DNA of 64,000 nt, taken from Massilia antarctica. Its GTDB lineage: Bacteria > Pseudomonadota > Gammaproteobacteria > Burkholderiales > Burkholderiaceae_D. Below the pieces are notes generated by a model. The model saw nothing but the letters and a program-made list of their open reading frames with translations, had not been told where the DNA came from and made no database searches. Positions within the stretch are counted from its first letter, which is position 1, and each line of letters begins with the position of its first letter. Both the position numbers and the translations under genes were made by a program. The DNA is taken from positions 5,704,001-5,768,000 of the forward strand of contig NZ_CP065053.1 of NCBI RefSeq assembly GCF_015689335.1, read 5' to 3'. Positions 8,887 to 17,797 of this stretch are shown here, in pieces.

Positions 8887-10086
8887 TCACCCCTCGCGGC
8901 CATCGATGCGGGCACGCCACAGATATGGCGTGTAGACCAGCAAAAACAGCGCGAACGACAAGCTCCAGCATGCGCCCGAGGCAACCAGCGCGGCGGCGCG
9001 CCAGTCGGCGGGAACGAACTGCGCCAGCATGCGCAGCACGGCGCCGCCCTGGACCAGGAAATACATGACCGGCTCCCAGCGCCCCGCCTTGAGCACCCGG
9101 CCCGTGTGTCCGAGCGTGGTGCGCGTCATCATGCCGATGATCAGCCCGGCCATCGACCCGACCGCCAGCGCATGAAAACCGGTGCTGGCGGCGCCGATGC
9201 CCAGCGCGGCCAGCGACAGCATCGCAAATCCGAACGCGATCCAGGCGTAACCGAGGTGCAGGATCCACAGCAGCGGCACGTGCAGGGTACGCTGCGGCTG
9301 CCAGCCGGCCAGGCGCAGCATCATGGCGCAGGCGGCGGACATCATCAGCGCAGCCGTCAGCGCACCGGGCAGCGCGAGCACCCAGGCAATGCTGGCGGCG
9401 GCCGTCAGGCACAGCGCGACTTTGTCATAGCGGGGCCGCACCACCGGCTTGGTGCCGGGCGCCCCATTGCTCGTGAACATGGGAATGACCCTCCCGCCGA
9501 TTACCGCTTCGATGATGACGATCACCAGAATCGCACCGTGCACGGGTGTCAACGGCGACACGGCGATCCAGCCCAGGGTGGCCGCGTGGAACAGCGCGTT
9601 GGCCATGGTCAGCAAGCCGAGCAGGGCCACCAGGAACAGGTTGCGCTTGTTGCCCGACTGCTTCAGCACGCGGTACAGCGGCCATGCGGCCAGCGGCACG
9701 AACAGCAAGTCGACCACGGCGGCGGCGAGCGGCGGCGCGCACAGCATGGCGGCGCGGCCGGCCAGCCAGACACAAGCGAGGGCCGCCAGATGGGCGCCGT
9801 GCGGGGTCGGCAGATTGGTCCAGTTGCGCCCGGCCGTGAACAGGAAGCCGATGATCACGGCGATGGCCATGCCGTACACCATTTCGTGCGCATGCCAGCC
9901 CAAGCCGCCATGCGGCAAGGTGATCCAGCCGAGGTATTGCGCCAGCCACAAGGGCACCGCCAACGCCGCAAACGCGGCCGTCAGGATGTAAAAGGGCCGA
10001 AAGCCGAGCGCCCACACAGGGTGTTGCGCGCTCCACGGCGCGTGGTGGACCGGCGCGGCCGGTTCGTCGATTGTCAGCAGACTCAT
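8887..10086 (-). CDS. nnrS: NnrS family membrane protein
   Basis: A 399-residue polytopic protein with about twelve hydrophobic segments and family features: HPVWALGFRPFYILTA near the N-terminus, WHAHEMVYG, and a conserved EAVIGGRVIPMFTSNG segment. NnrS proteins are haem- and copper-containing membrane proteins that lessen nitrosative stress in denitrifiers and are commonly NsrR-controlled. A candidate NsrR box ends about 16 bp before the start codon. The exact biochemical role of the family is not settled. Confidence 0.93.
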   Translation of the reverse strand: MSLLTIDEPAAPVHHAPWSAQHPVWALGFRPFYILTAAFAALAVPLWLAQYLGWITLPHGGLGWHAHEMVYGMAIAVIIGFLFTAGRNWTNLPTPHGAHLAALACVWLAGRAAMLCAPPLAAAVVDLLFVPLAAWPLYRVLKQSGNKRNLFLVALLGLLTMANALFHAATLGWIAVSPLTPVHGAILVIVIIEAVIGGRVIPMFTSNGAPGTKPVVRPRYDKVALCLTAAASIAWVLALPGALTAALMMSAACAMMLRLAGWQPQRTLHVPLLWILHLGYAWIAFGFAMLSLAALGIGAASTGFHALAVGSMAGLIIGMMTRTTLGHTGRVLKAGRWEPVMYFLVQGGAVLRMLAQFVPADWRAAALVASGACWSLSFALFLLVYTPYLWRARIDGREG

Positions 10087-10101
10087 GTCATCACCCGTTT
10101 A

Positions 10102-10124
10102 AAGATATATTCAATATACTACTT
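10102..10124. promoter_or_regulatory. Candidate NsrR-binding site upstream of nnrS
   Basis: Left half AAGATATATTC and right half ATATACTACTT around one central base match the NsrR consensus halves AAGATGYATTT and AAATGCATCTT at 9/11 and 7/11 positions. It sits in the nnrS promoter and about 180 bp before the HMA-like gene. nsrR itself is in this window at 50643-51092. Confidence 0.5.
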
Positions 10125-10307
10125 TACAGCGCCCGTGCGGGCAACGACTATCGCGCGCGTTTCGAGGGCGTTGCAGCCGCGGCGCCGCGCAAATGCGCCA
10201 TTCTTGATGCAGATTATGCTTTTCGAACAAATCGCACGGGCTTCTGGACGTGCGCCGGTGCGGCGCTTTACGCTGTTCGCATCGACCACACACTCATCGG
10301 AGAACGT

Positions 10308-10556
10308 ATGCAAACCGCTTTACTCACCATTCCCGCCATGCAGGACCAGAACGCCGCACTGGCCGTCGCCAAGGCGCTGGAAGCCGTCGCCGGCGTTGAA
10401 ACCGTTCACCTGACCCTGGCCACCGGCCGCGCGCGGGTCGGCTTCGACGAGGCGCGCGCCTCGGCCGATCAACTGCGCCTGGCCGTGGCCGCCGCCGGCT
10501 TCACGGTGGCGCCGCAAGCGAGCGGCGGCTGCTGCGGCGGTTGCGGCGGCGGCTGA
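10308..10556 (+). CDS. HMA-like small protein lacking CxxC
   Basis: An 82-residue protein with the length and beta-alpha-beta pattern of a heavy-metal-associated domain (LLTIPAMQD...VAKALEAVAGVETVHL...). The usual GMTCxxC loop is replaced by AMQDQNA, so canonical metal binding is missing. The C-terminus is GGCCGGCGGG, which offers three alternative cysteines. GGAGAACGT precedes the ATG at 10308. It is divergent from nnrS. A role in copper or haem handling for denitrification enzymes is only a guess. Confidence 0.7.
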   Translation: MQTALLTIPAMQDQNAALAVAKALEAVAGVETVHLTLATGRARVGFDEARASADQLRLAVAAAGFTVAPQASGGCCGGCGGG

Positions 10557-10587
10557 GCCAGGCACGACTGCATGCCGCCGGTGCCGG

Positions 10588-10946
10588 TCAGCTTGCCGGC
10601 ACGCGGCGCAAGAGCGGCTTGCCGCGCCTTGACCGCGCCGCCTCGCGCCGTCCAGAGGGCGGCACACCTTCCATGGGTCGAACTGGCCGGCCGCGAGCTT
10701 GCCTTGCGGCTGGCAGCCCGACGCAAGCATGCCGATCACTTCATCGCGCACGAGCCCCGGGCGGCCGATAAATGTGCGCAGCGGGATGTTCTCCACGCTT
10801 GTGTGGAACGGAAAATCCTTGGCGGCGGTAAAGACGTTCTTGCGCACATCCCACACTTGCTTGCCGCTCCGCACCGACAACAGAAAGTGGTCGTCGCCGA
10901 GGGTGACGAAACGCGGCTTGTCCGGGTCGGGCCAGTCGATGACCGC
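10588..10946 (-). pseudogene. Remnant of an unidentified gene
   Basis: On the minus strand an open frame begins just after a TAG (10947-10949) with no start codon. It encodes protein-like sequence such as VIDWPDPDKPRFVTLGDDHF and FHTSVENIPLRTFIGRPG, with codon usage like the neighbours. It later turns Arg-rich, and a frame change near FDPWKV would lead to a stop at 10588-10590. I read it as a 5'-truncated, probably frameshifted remnant between the HMA-like gene and narL. Family not recognised. Confidence 0.45.
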
Positions 10947-11009
10947 CTACGGTGCGGGCGTCGCGGCGTCCGCGTTCGCGCTCGATAATGCAGGATGGTC
11001 AGCGGCGCG

Positions 11010-11669
11010 CTATTTGAGGCGGTGCTCCACGGCGAACACGGCGGCCTGCACGCGGCTGGCCAGTTTCAGCTTCTTGAGCACGTTCTGGACGTGGATCTTG
11101 ACCGTGCTTTCAGCCAGGTCCAGGTTGCGGGCGATGCACTTGTTGCTTTCGCCGCGCGCCAGGCAGTCGAGGATTTCCTTTTCGCGCGGCGTCAGCTTGT
11201 CGAGCTCCGACGCCGGGGCCTCGCCCGCTCCGCCAGCCTGCAACTGCGCCACCAGCTTGCCGGTCATGGCTTCGGCCACCACGGTTTCGCCGGCGGCCGC
11301 GCGGCGGATCGCGCGCAGCAGGTAATCGGTGTCGATGTTCTTGATCAGGTAACCGCTGGCGCCCGCGCGCAGCGCCGTGGCCAGGTCGTGCGACTCTTCC
11401 GACACGGTCAGCATGACGATCGCCGCGTCCGGGCAATCCTGCCGCATCAGTTGCAGCGTTTCCACGCCGGACATGCCGGGCATGTTCAGATCCAGCAGCA
11501 CCACGTCGGGCTGCAGCTGGCGGGCGCGCTTGATGCCTTCGACCCCGTCGGCCGCCTCGCCGACGACGGCAAACTCGGCGTGGCGCTGCAGGAGCGAGCG
11601 TATGCCGCTGCGAAACAGGCTGTGATCGTCCACCAGCAGGACGCGGATCGGTTCTTTCGTGGTGTCCAT
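11010..11669 (-). CDS. narL: Nitrate/nitrite response regulator NarL
   Basis: 219 residues: an N-terminal receiver (VLLVDDHSLFRSGIRSLL, phosphoacceptor Asp in VLLDLNMPGMSG, Lys in LIKNIDTD) followed by a LuxR/NarL helix-turn-helix (LTPREKEILDCLARGESNKC, then NLAESTVKIHVQNVLKKL). The gene is 18 bp downstream of narX on the same strand, so it is the cognate regulator. NarL proteins bind heptamer pairs in nitrate-respiration promoters; candidate sites lie upstream of moaA, narG and narK1 in this window. Confidence 0.95.
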   Translation of the reverse strand: MDTTKEPIRVLLVDDHSLFRSGIRSLLQRHAEFAVVGEAADGVEGIKRARQLQPDVVLLDLNMPGMSGVETLQLMRQDCPDAAIVMLTVSEESHDLATALRAGASGYLIKNIDTDYLLRAIRRAAAGETVVAEAMTGKLVAQLQAGGAGEAPASELDKLTPREKEILDCLARGESNKCIARNLDLAESTVKIHVQNVLKKLKLASRVQAAVFAVEHRLK

Positions 11670-11687
11670 GGTTCCTCTATGTTGATA

Positions 11688-13634
11688 TCAGGCGGCGCGC
11701 CGCCGTTCCTGCGGCAAGGCCAAGGCGATCGTGGTGCCCGCGCCGGGGCACGATGTGACGCTCAGGGCCGCGTCGATGCGCTGGGCGCGCTCGCGCATGA
11801 TATGGATGCCGACGTGGCTGTCGCCCCGGCCTTCCAGCAGCGCCGGATCGAAGCCGGCGCCGTTGTCCTCGATGCTGAGCAAAAAGTCGTGGCTATCTTC
11901 GAGGCGCACCATCACCCGGGTGGCGCCGGCGTGCTTGCGCACGTTCGACAGCGCTTCCTGTACGATGAACAGCAGTTGCAGTTGCTGCTCGCGCGGGAAC
12001 GGAGCGCCGTCGACATCGGCCACCAGCTCGGCCTCGATGCCGGTCTGGCGGCGGAACTTGTCGACCGTCGCTTCCAGCGCGCCGATCAGGTTACCCTCGA
12101 CCAGGCGGCTGCGGAAATTGTGCAGCAGCTCGCGCACGTCTTCGTAGCTTTCCTGCACACCCGCGCGCAAGGCCGGCACGATCTCGGCCACGTCGGCGAG
12201 CTTGCCGTCGCCCACGGACTGCTCCAGCATCTGCACCTGCAGATTGAGGAAGTTCAGCCCTTGGGCAATGCTATCGTGCAAGCCCTGGGCGACCAGGTTG
12301 CGCTCTTCGGACACGGCCATTTCGCGTTCGCGCGCGCCCAGGCGCAGGTTTTGGATGGCGGTGCCGAGCAACTGGCCCAAGGTTTCGAGCAAACCCTGTT
12401 CGCGCGCGTCGAGCACGCGCGGGGTACGGAAATGCAGGTTGAAAAATCCCAGGTGCTGCTGGTGGGCGTAAATATGGAACACCGACACCGTGGCAAAGCC
12501 TTCACGGTGGCATTCGAGCTCGTAGCCCTTGTCGAGCTTGCGCAAGTCGTGGATCACCGTGACTTTTTTCTGGACCGCTTCGCCGCACAGGCAGTCGCCC
12601 ACCTTCATGCAGTGTTCGCGTTCGACCAGGCGCGGCGACAAGCCGTGGTGCACCACCATGTGCAGGTTGTCGCGGCCGGTATCGAGCACCCGCACCGAGC
12701 CGCCGTCGGCATGGAAATAGTCGCTGATGCGCTGCAAAAAGCCCTGGCAGAGCGGCTCGACCGGCTGCGGACGCTGCAGGAAGGCGGCACTGTCGTACAG
12801 CAGGGCCAGTTCGCGGTTCTGGTGCTCCAGCGCGGCCGTCTTGGTTTGCACCAGATCGGCCAGGTTGCCGTACAGCGCCTGCAGGCGGTCGGCCATGTCG
12901 TTGAATCCCTGCGCCAGCTGGCCGAATTCGTCGGCGCTGTCGACCTCCAGGCGCACTTCGAAATCCTTCTCCTTCATGCGGTGCAAGCTTTCGTGCAGGC
13001 GCGTCACGGGTTCGATGATGAGGCTGAACATGAGGTAGATCAGGCTGACGGTACCGATCAGGGCCATGGCCAGCAGGGCCAGCTGGGAAGCGCGCAGCCA
13101 GAAAGTGCGCGTTTCACTGTCGCGCTCGATCAGCTGGACCAGCGCGTTGACCCTGCCGGCAAAGCGGTCGGTGCGCGCCAGGTAGCGCTGCAGTGCCTCC
13201 GGGTCCGCTGCCTGGCGCGTCGCCAGCGCCTGGGCCGCCGGACGCAGTTCGCGCCGCCAGTCACTGTCGATCCGTTCGAATTCGCCGCGGATGGCGCCGG
13301 TCGGCGGCAGGAACAGGGGACGCTGCGGGTCACCTTGGTGCAGCTGGACCAGGGTGGCGTCAATCTGCCCCATCTGCTGGGCGGCGCTGGCCAGGCGCGG
13401 CGCGGCGCCGGCCGTGTCGCCCTGGCCGGTCTGCGAGAGCAGGATCGCCAGCCGGTAGCTGCTCATGCGCAGGCTGCCGGTATCGTTGATGGCGGCCGCG
13501 CTGCCTTCGAGCTGCCAGGACAGGTACAGGGTCACGCCGATGGCGCACAGGGCCAGCGCGAGAAAGCCCAGCAGCGCGCCGACGATCTTGGTCGAGAGCT
13601 TGTGACGGGATGGAATCAGGGTGTTGAGGGTCAT
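11688..13634 (-). CDS. narX: Nitrate/nitrite sensor histidine kinase NarX
   Basis: 648 residues. A first membrane segment at about 16-38 is followed by the nitrate-sensing P-box (NDTGSLRMSSYRLAI, residues 50-64), then a second membrane segment, a HAMP linker, a GAF-like region with several cysteines, a HisKA_3 dimer/phosphoacceptor motif (GLHDSIAQGLNFLNLQVQ) and a C-terminal HATPase. AAGGAGCACCC precedes the ATG at 13634; a longer open frame upstream is the shadow of moaA. Forms an operon with narL. It senses periplasmic nitrate and nitrite and phosphorylates NarL. Confidence 0.95.
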   Translation of the reverse strand: MTLNTLIPSRHKLSTKIVGALLGFLALALCAIGVTLYLSWQLEGSAAAINDTGSLRMSSYRLAILLSQTGQGDTAGAAPRLASAAQQMGQIDATLVQLHQGDPQRPLFLPPTGAIRGEFERIDSDWRRELRPAAQALATRQAADPEALQRYLARTDRFAGRVNALVQLIERDSETRTFWLRASQLALLAMALIGTVSLIYLMFSLIIEPVTRLHESLHRMKEKDFEVRLEVDSADEFGQLAQGFNDMADRLQALYGNLADLVQTKTAALEHQNRELALLYDSAAFLQRPQPVEPLCQGFLQRISDYFHADGGSVRVLDTGRDNLHMVVHHGLSPRLVEREHCMKVGDCLCGEAVQKKVTVIHDLRKLDKGYELECHREGFATVSVFHIYAHQQHLGFFNLHFRTPRVLDAREQGLLETLGQLLGTAIQNLRLGAREREMAVSEERNLVAQGLHDSIAQGLNFLNLQVQMLEQSVGDGKLADVAEIVPALRAGVQESYEDVRELLHNFRSRLVEGNLIGALEATVDKFRRQTGIEAELVADVDGAPFPREQQLQLLFIVQEALSNVRKHAGATRVMVRLEDSHDFLLSIEDNGAGFDPALLEGRGDSHVGIHIMRERAQRIDAALSVTSCPGAGTTIALALPQERRRAA

Positions 13635-13698
13635 GGGTGCTCCTTGCTGACGCCATGATACGCTGCCGCGCCGCAAAACGTTCCCGCCGGGATGGCGC

Positions 13699-14673
13699 TC
13701 ATCCACCGGTCTGCGACATGAAACGGATGATTTTGCCGGGTTGCTCGCGAAATTCGTGTTTTTCGGGCTTGAGTTCGATGGCGGCGCGGATCGCCTGCTC
13801 CAGTTCGGCACCGCTGGCGCCGCCGCGCAGCAAGGGCCGCATGTCGACCTTGTCTTCCTGGCCGAGGCACAGATAGAGCGTGCCGTCGACCGACAGGCGC
13901 ACGCGGTTGCAGTCGGCGCAAAAATGCTGGGACATGGGAGTGATGAAACCGACGCTGGTGCGCCCGTCCGGCGTGGCCAGGTAGCGCGCCGGACCACCGC
14001 CGAGCTTGGCGGGCTGGTGGATCAGGCCGAAATGGCGGCGCAGGTGGCGTTCGACCGGGCCCAGGTCGAGCCAGCTTGTGTCACGCCCGCTGGCGCCCAT
14101 GGGCATCGCTTCGATCAGGCGCAGCACGAACTGGTGCTCGATGCAAAAGGCGACCATGGCATCGATCTGGTGCTCGTTGACGCCGCGCAAGGCCACCATA
14201 TTGATCTTGATCGGATCGAAACCGGCGGCCTTGCCGGCCATGATGCCGTCGAGGATCATGCCAAGGCTGTCGCGCCCGGTGATCTGATGCATGCAGGCGC
14301 GGTCGAGCGAATCGAGGCTGACGTTGATGCGCGAGACCCCCGCCGCGCGCAGTTCGCCGGCGTGGTGAGCAAGGCGGGTGGCGTTGGTCGAGAGCGACAG
14401 GTCGTCGATGCCGGGCAAGCTGGAGAGGCGCCCGGCCAGTTCAGCCAGGTTGCGGCGCAGCAGCGGCTCGCCGCCGGTCAGGCGCAAACGGCGCGTGCCG
14501 AGGCGGGCAAAGGCGGCCACGACGCGCTCGATTTCATCGAAGGTGAGCCAGTGCTGCGGTTCCTCGAATCCCTTGAAGCCCTTGGGGATGCAATAGCTGC
14601 AACGCAGGTCGCAGCGGTCCGTCACCGACAGGCGCAGGTATTCGATTGATCGCCCGTACCGGTCGCGCAACAT
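13699..14673 (-). CDS. moaA: GTP 3',8-cyclase MoaA
   Basis: A 324-residue radical SAM enzyme that starts molybdopterin synthesis from GTP. Cluster 1 cysteines are in CDLRCSYC (21, 25, 28); the second cluster motif HFCADCNRVRLSVDG...CLG lies in the C-terminal part, and the protein ends in the required GG. GAGGAG precedes ATG 14673; a longer frame to 14742 lacks support. Its position next to narXL and a NarL-like box upstream suggest induction together with the molybdenum enzyme NarG. Confidence 0.96.
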   Translation of the reverse strand: MLRDRYGRSIEYLRLSVTDRCDLRCSYCIPKGFKGFEEPQHWLTFDEIERVVAAFARLGTRRLRLTGGEPLLRRNLAELAGRLSSLPGIDDLSLSTNATRLAHHAGELRAAGVSRINVSLDSLDRACMHQITGRDSLGMILDGIMAGKAAGFDPIKINMVALRGVNEHQIDAMVAFCIEHQFVLRLIEAMPMGASGRDTSWLDLGPVERHLRRHFGLIHQPAKLGGGPARYLATPDGRTSVGFITPMSQHFCADCNRVRLSVDGTLYLCLGQEDKVDMRPLLRGGASGAELEQAIRAAIELKPEKHEFREQPGKIIRFMSQTGG

Positions 14674-14757
14674 GGCCCTGCTCCTCTGAAGATTGATGAC
14701 AGGCCGATTGTAGCGGGACGGGACGGATTTGAATGTGCCCATGACGGGCTAGCGCGG

Positions 14758-14775
14758 CTAGTTATAAAGGACTAG
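14758..14775. promoter_or_regulatory. NarL-like 7-2-7 inverted heptamer upstream of moaA
   Basis: CTAGTTATAAAGGACTAG is an inverted repeat of heptamers TAGTTAT and AGGACTA separated by two bases, 85-102 bp upstream of the moaA ATG. It fits TACYYMT-N2-AKRRGTA except that the third base is G instead of C in both halves. The same arrangement recurs at 49025-49042 (narK1) and 38378-38393 (narG). Confidence 0.5.
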
Positions 14776-14851
14776 ACGGCGCGGTTTTTCGCGCAGTGCG
14801 GAAGGCTTTTGTGTGACAATTTGTCATCCCGATCTTGACTGTCCGTTAACC

Positions 14852-16021
14852 ATGCTCACTACACTTGCCATTGCCAATTACCGCTCGCTGCGCGACCTGA
14901 TCCTGCCCCTGCAACAGTTGAATGTCATTACGGGAGCCAACGGCAGCGGCAAGTCGAGCGTGTACCGCGCGCTGCGCCTGCTGGCCGAAACGGCGCAAGG
15001 CGGGCTGATTCCGGCCTTGGCGCGCGAGGGTGGCTTGCAGTCGACCCTGTGGGCGGGGCCGGAGAATATCTCGCGGGCGATGCTCGAAGGACGGCACGAG
15101 GTACAGGGAACGCGGCGCACGGAAACGGTCAATCTGCGCCTGGGTTTTGCCAGCGATGCCAGCAGTTACCTGATCGACCTCGGCTTGCCGCTCAAGTCGG
15201 ATATGCCCAGCGCATTCATGCTCGACCCGCATATCAAGCGCGAGTGCATCTGGAGCGGCCCCTTCCTGCGGCGCGGGGGCCTGTTCGCCGAGCGCGCCGG
15301 CGCGGTCGTCAAATTCAAGGACAGCGCCGGCGAATGGCGCGTGCTGAGCGCGCCGCTGGCCACGTTCGACAGCATGCTGACCCAGCTCGGCGACATGCGC
15401 GACGGCGTGGAGATGCTGCAGTTGCGCGAGCAAGTACGCGCATGGCGCTTTTACGACCACTTCCGCACCGATGCCGACGCGCCAGCCCGCCGCGCGCAGA
15501 TCGGCACGCACGCGCCGGTGCTTAGCAATGATGGCCACGACCTGGCGGCGGCGATCCAGACCATCATCGAGATCGGCGATGCCGACGCCCTGCACGAAGC
15601 GGTGGACGACGCCTTTCCCGGCGCCGTGCTGGAGGTAGGCGTCAACGACGGACGCTTCGAGCTGTTCATGCAGCAGCACGGCTTGCTGCGCCGGATGCGC
15701 ACCAGCGAGCTGTCGGACGGGACCTTGCGCTACCTGCTATGGATCGCCGCCCTGCTCACCCCGCGTCCGCCCGAACTGCTGGTGCTGAACGAACCGGAAA
15801 CGAGCTTGCACCCCGACCTGCTGGCGCCGCTCGGACGCCTGATGGGCAAGGCGGCACGGCATTCGCAGATCATTGCGGTGTCGCACGCCGGCGGGCTGAT
15901 CGCATCGCTGGAAAACCAGCGCGGCTATCAGTCGATTTGCCTGGAAAAGGAGTTTGGCGCGACCCGGGTCGTGGGCATGCGCGAGCTGGAGAAACCGGCG
16001 TGGCACTGGACCACGCGCTGA
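14852..16021 (+). CDS. AAA family ATPase (RecF/OLD-like)
   Basis: 389 residues with Walker A GANGSGKSSVYRAL near the N-terminus, an ABC-type signature ELSDGTLRYLLW, Walker B LLVLNEPETSLHPD and the switch motif VSHAGGLIASL. This is the layout of single-domain SMC/RecF/OLD-like ATPases (AAA_21/AAA_15 type). The ATG at 14852 starts the typical LTTLAIANYRSLRDL opening; an upstream GTG frame is less likely. No nuclease or toxin partner is adjacent, so a defence role is not supported. Target unknown. Confidence 0.85.
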   Translation: MLTTLAIANYRSLRDLILPLQQLNVITGANGSGKSSVYRALRLLAETAQGGLIPALAREGGLQSTLWAGPENISRAMLEGRHEVQGTRRTETVNLRLGFASDASSYLIDLGLPLKSDMPSAFMLDPHIKRECIWSGPFLRRGGLFAERAGAVVKFKDSAGEWRVLSAPLATFDSMLTQLGDMRDGVEMLQLREQVRAWRFYDHFRTDADAPARRAQIGTHAPVLSNDGHDLAAAIQTIIEIGDADALHEAVDDAFPGAVLEVGVNDGRFELFMQQHGLLRRMRTSELSDGTLRYLLWIAALLTPRPPELLVLNEPETSLHPDLLAPLGRLMGKAARHSQIIAVSHAGGLIASLENQRGYQSICLEKEFGATRVVGMRELEKPAWHWTTR

Positions 16022-16066
16022 GATGCCAGGCGCGCCTGTAGCGGACGCGCCGCTTCCTGCCTGCGA

Positions 16067-16369
16067 TCAGAAGCCAGGTATTGGCCCCTCGGTTTCATAG
16101 CTCACGGCGTCGGCTTCGCCTTCGATCAGCGCAGGCAACTGCGCAGCGAGGGTCTTGAAATGCGGCGTCTGGTAGTGTGCATCCAGATCGGCCCGGCTCT
16201 TCCACAGCTCGAAAAAAACGAACTTGTTCGGGGTATGCGGCGATTGAAGGAAGTCGTAGCGAATGCAGCCGGGCTCGGCGCGCGAGAGCGGCGCCAGCAT
16301 GGCGGCGAGTTCGATCAGGGCCTGGGCTGCGTCCGGTTTGGCGGTGAGTGTTACGGAAAAAACCAGCAT
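16067..16369 (-). CDS. ABM-domain monooxygenase (YgiN-like)
   Basis: A 100-residue antibiotic-biosynthesis-monooxygenase-fold protein. The pattern AALIELAAMLAPLSRAEPGC followed by YDFLQSPHTPNKFVFFELW and DLDAHYQTPHFK is characteristic of putative quinol monooxygenases. These act as small dimers on quinones or similar aromatics without a cofactor. GGAG lies five bases before the ATG. No operon partner. Substrate cannot be told from sequence. Confidence 0.9.
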   Translation of the reverse strand: MLVFSVTLTAKPDAAQALIELAAMLAPLSRAEPGCIRYDFLQSPHTPNKFVFFELWKSRADLDAHYQTPHFKTLAAQLPALIEGEADAVSYETEGPIPGF

Positions 16370-16644
16370 GTGTGCTCCATGGCGTACGTTGAAAAGAAAA
16401 GTTTGTGGCGGGTTAATCGACGCACTTGCGCGATTAAAACTTCGACAATCTTTCCTGAATTATATCCGTCCTTCTCCAACGCCGTTGGCGCAGCCCGATT
16501 TTGCCGGCCGGCACCGAACAGCAGGCGCGAAAGCCTGCTGGGTTAGGTGCGCCACATACCGCACCGCTCCTCATGCGTACCATGAGATCTGCTTGCTCCG
16601 CTGCCGGAGCATCGAACGTATTGACGATGAAAGCGGAAACGGAC

Positions 16645-17316
16645 ATGGACTCGATTAACAAGAACCAGCCGGAAGACAACTACAAGGATTTGGGCGGCAG
16701 CGACGCGCTCAAGAAACTGAAAGCGCTGGTCGACAGCGCGGAAACCTGCTTCTTCTGCACCCGGCATGGAGGCAGTGCCAGGCCCATGAGCGTGCGCCAG
16801 CTGGATGAACAGGGCAACCTGTGGTTCCTGAGCGCCGACGACAGCCACAAAAATGCGGAAATCGCCGCTGATCCGGCCGTCAAACTCTATTTTCAGGGTT
16901 CGACCCATTCCGAGTTCCTCGTGCTCGACGGCGCGGCCAGCATCACGCGCGACAAGGCCAGGATCAAGGAACTGTGGAACTTCATCCTGAAAACCTGGTT
17001 TTCCGAGGGCGAAGACGATGCGCGCATTCCCGCCATCAAGGTCACGCCGGGCCAGGGCTACTACTGGGATAACAAGCACGGCAAGGCGGTCGCGGGCGTG
17101 AAGATGCTGGTGGGCACGGTGATCGGCAAATGCTCGACGATTCGATCGAAGGCAACATCGCGCTGTAGCGGCGGGTATTGCGGCCGCTATCGGACTGCCC
17201 ACACCCGCAAGGCCGGAATGATCGATAGCGCGGCGCCCGCAAAAGCATCCAAATCGACCATCAGTTCGCGCATCCGACATGGGCCTGGACGTCAACCGTT
17301 TATAAGCGGATGCTGA
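16645..17316 (+). CDS. PPOX-fold general stress protein, frameshifted at the C-terminus
   Basis: A pyridoxamine-5'-phosphate-oxidase-like flavin-binding domain (ETCFFCTRHGGSARPMSVRQ, LWFLSADDSHKNAEIAADP, VKLYFQGSTHSEFL) of the general stress protein 26 type. The start is set at ATG 16645 after GGAAAC; 16627 is an alternative. After VGTVIGK the frame turns into low-quality sequence running to 17316. One base added near 17130 restores LDDSIEGNIAL and a stop at 17166-17168, the usual family ending. So the intact gene was probably 16645-17168; here it has a 1-bp deletion or sequencing error beside an A-run. The core domain is intact. Confidence 0.8.
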   Translation: MDSINKNQPEDNYKDLGGSDALKKLKALVDSAETCFFCTRHGGSARPMSVRQLDEQGNLWFLSADDSHKNAEIAADPAVKLYFQGSTHSEFLVLDGAASITRDKARIKELWNFILKTWFSEGEDDARIPAIKVTPGQGYYWDNKHGKAVAGVKMLVGTVIGKCSTIRSKATSRCSGGYCGRYRTAHTRKAGMIDSAAPAKASKSTISSRIRHGPGRQPFISGC

Positions 17317-17322
17317 AACGAA

Positions 17323-17703
17323 CTACAGTAGTCGCGGTCCCTCGCGTTCCTCTTCCAATCGATAAATGTCGCGTAAAAAAGCCACGCCGTTCTCGCTGCG
17401 CTCAACGTCATCGAACCATTGCTCGATCTGATCTGGGGGGTTAATGGTGAGAATATTTGAGACATTGCAATTTGGCAATTTCACATCGATTTCAATCAGG
17501 TAGCAGGGCTGGGGACGATGCTTGCTGACATACGCCTCCATCTTCACCGTAGCGCGGATCGGACCATATTTCTCATGGATATAGCTTGCGTCCGCCGTGC
17601 AAGGGAGCGCCTCGTCAAACGACGGCGCCTCCTCGACCTGTTTTCTGATGTGCGCCACTGCACGGCGCACCTCGTTTTCACCCAAATAACTATTTTTCGA
17701 CAT
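17323..17703 (-). CDS. Hypothetical protein, possible immunity partner
   Basis: A 126-residue soluble protein (MSKNSYLGENEVRRAVAHIR...) with no recognised family, no membrane segment and no obvious Shine-Dalgarno sequence. It lies 94 bp downstream of the orphan RelA/SpoT-like toxin remnant on the same strand. That is the position immunity genes occupy in this island, so it may have been the cognate immunity protein. Base composition is lower in GC than the flanking core genes. Confidence 0.55.
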   Translation of the reverse strand: MSKNSYLGENEVRRAVAHIRKQVEEAPSFDEALPCTADASYIHEKYGPIRATVKMEAYVSKHRPQPCYLIEIDVKLPNCNVSNILTINPPDQIEQWFDDVERSENGVAFLRDIYRLEEEREGPRLL

Positions 17704-17797
17704 ATGTATTCAATATTCAAACAAATTGAAACGGATCAGCGCCTGCTTTCGCTGAGACTTTGCTCGTCAGCAGCGGATCTATTGACAAAAATCGCTG

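Noticed and set aside
10995..13658. An 887-codon plus-strand open frame opposite narX/narL
   Set aside because: It is the antisense shadow of two well-supported genes in high-GC DNA; its translation is His/Gln/Arg-rich with no domain.
14814..14826. TGACAATTTGTCA palindrome before the AAA ATPase as an operator
   Set aside because: A single 13-base palindrome with no second copy in the window and no known matching regulator; could be chance.
14852..16021. AAA ATPase as part of an anti-phage system
   Set aside because: No adjacent nuclease, TOPRIM, toxin or other defence partner; neighbours are housekeeping or denitrification genes.
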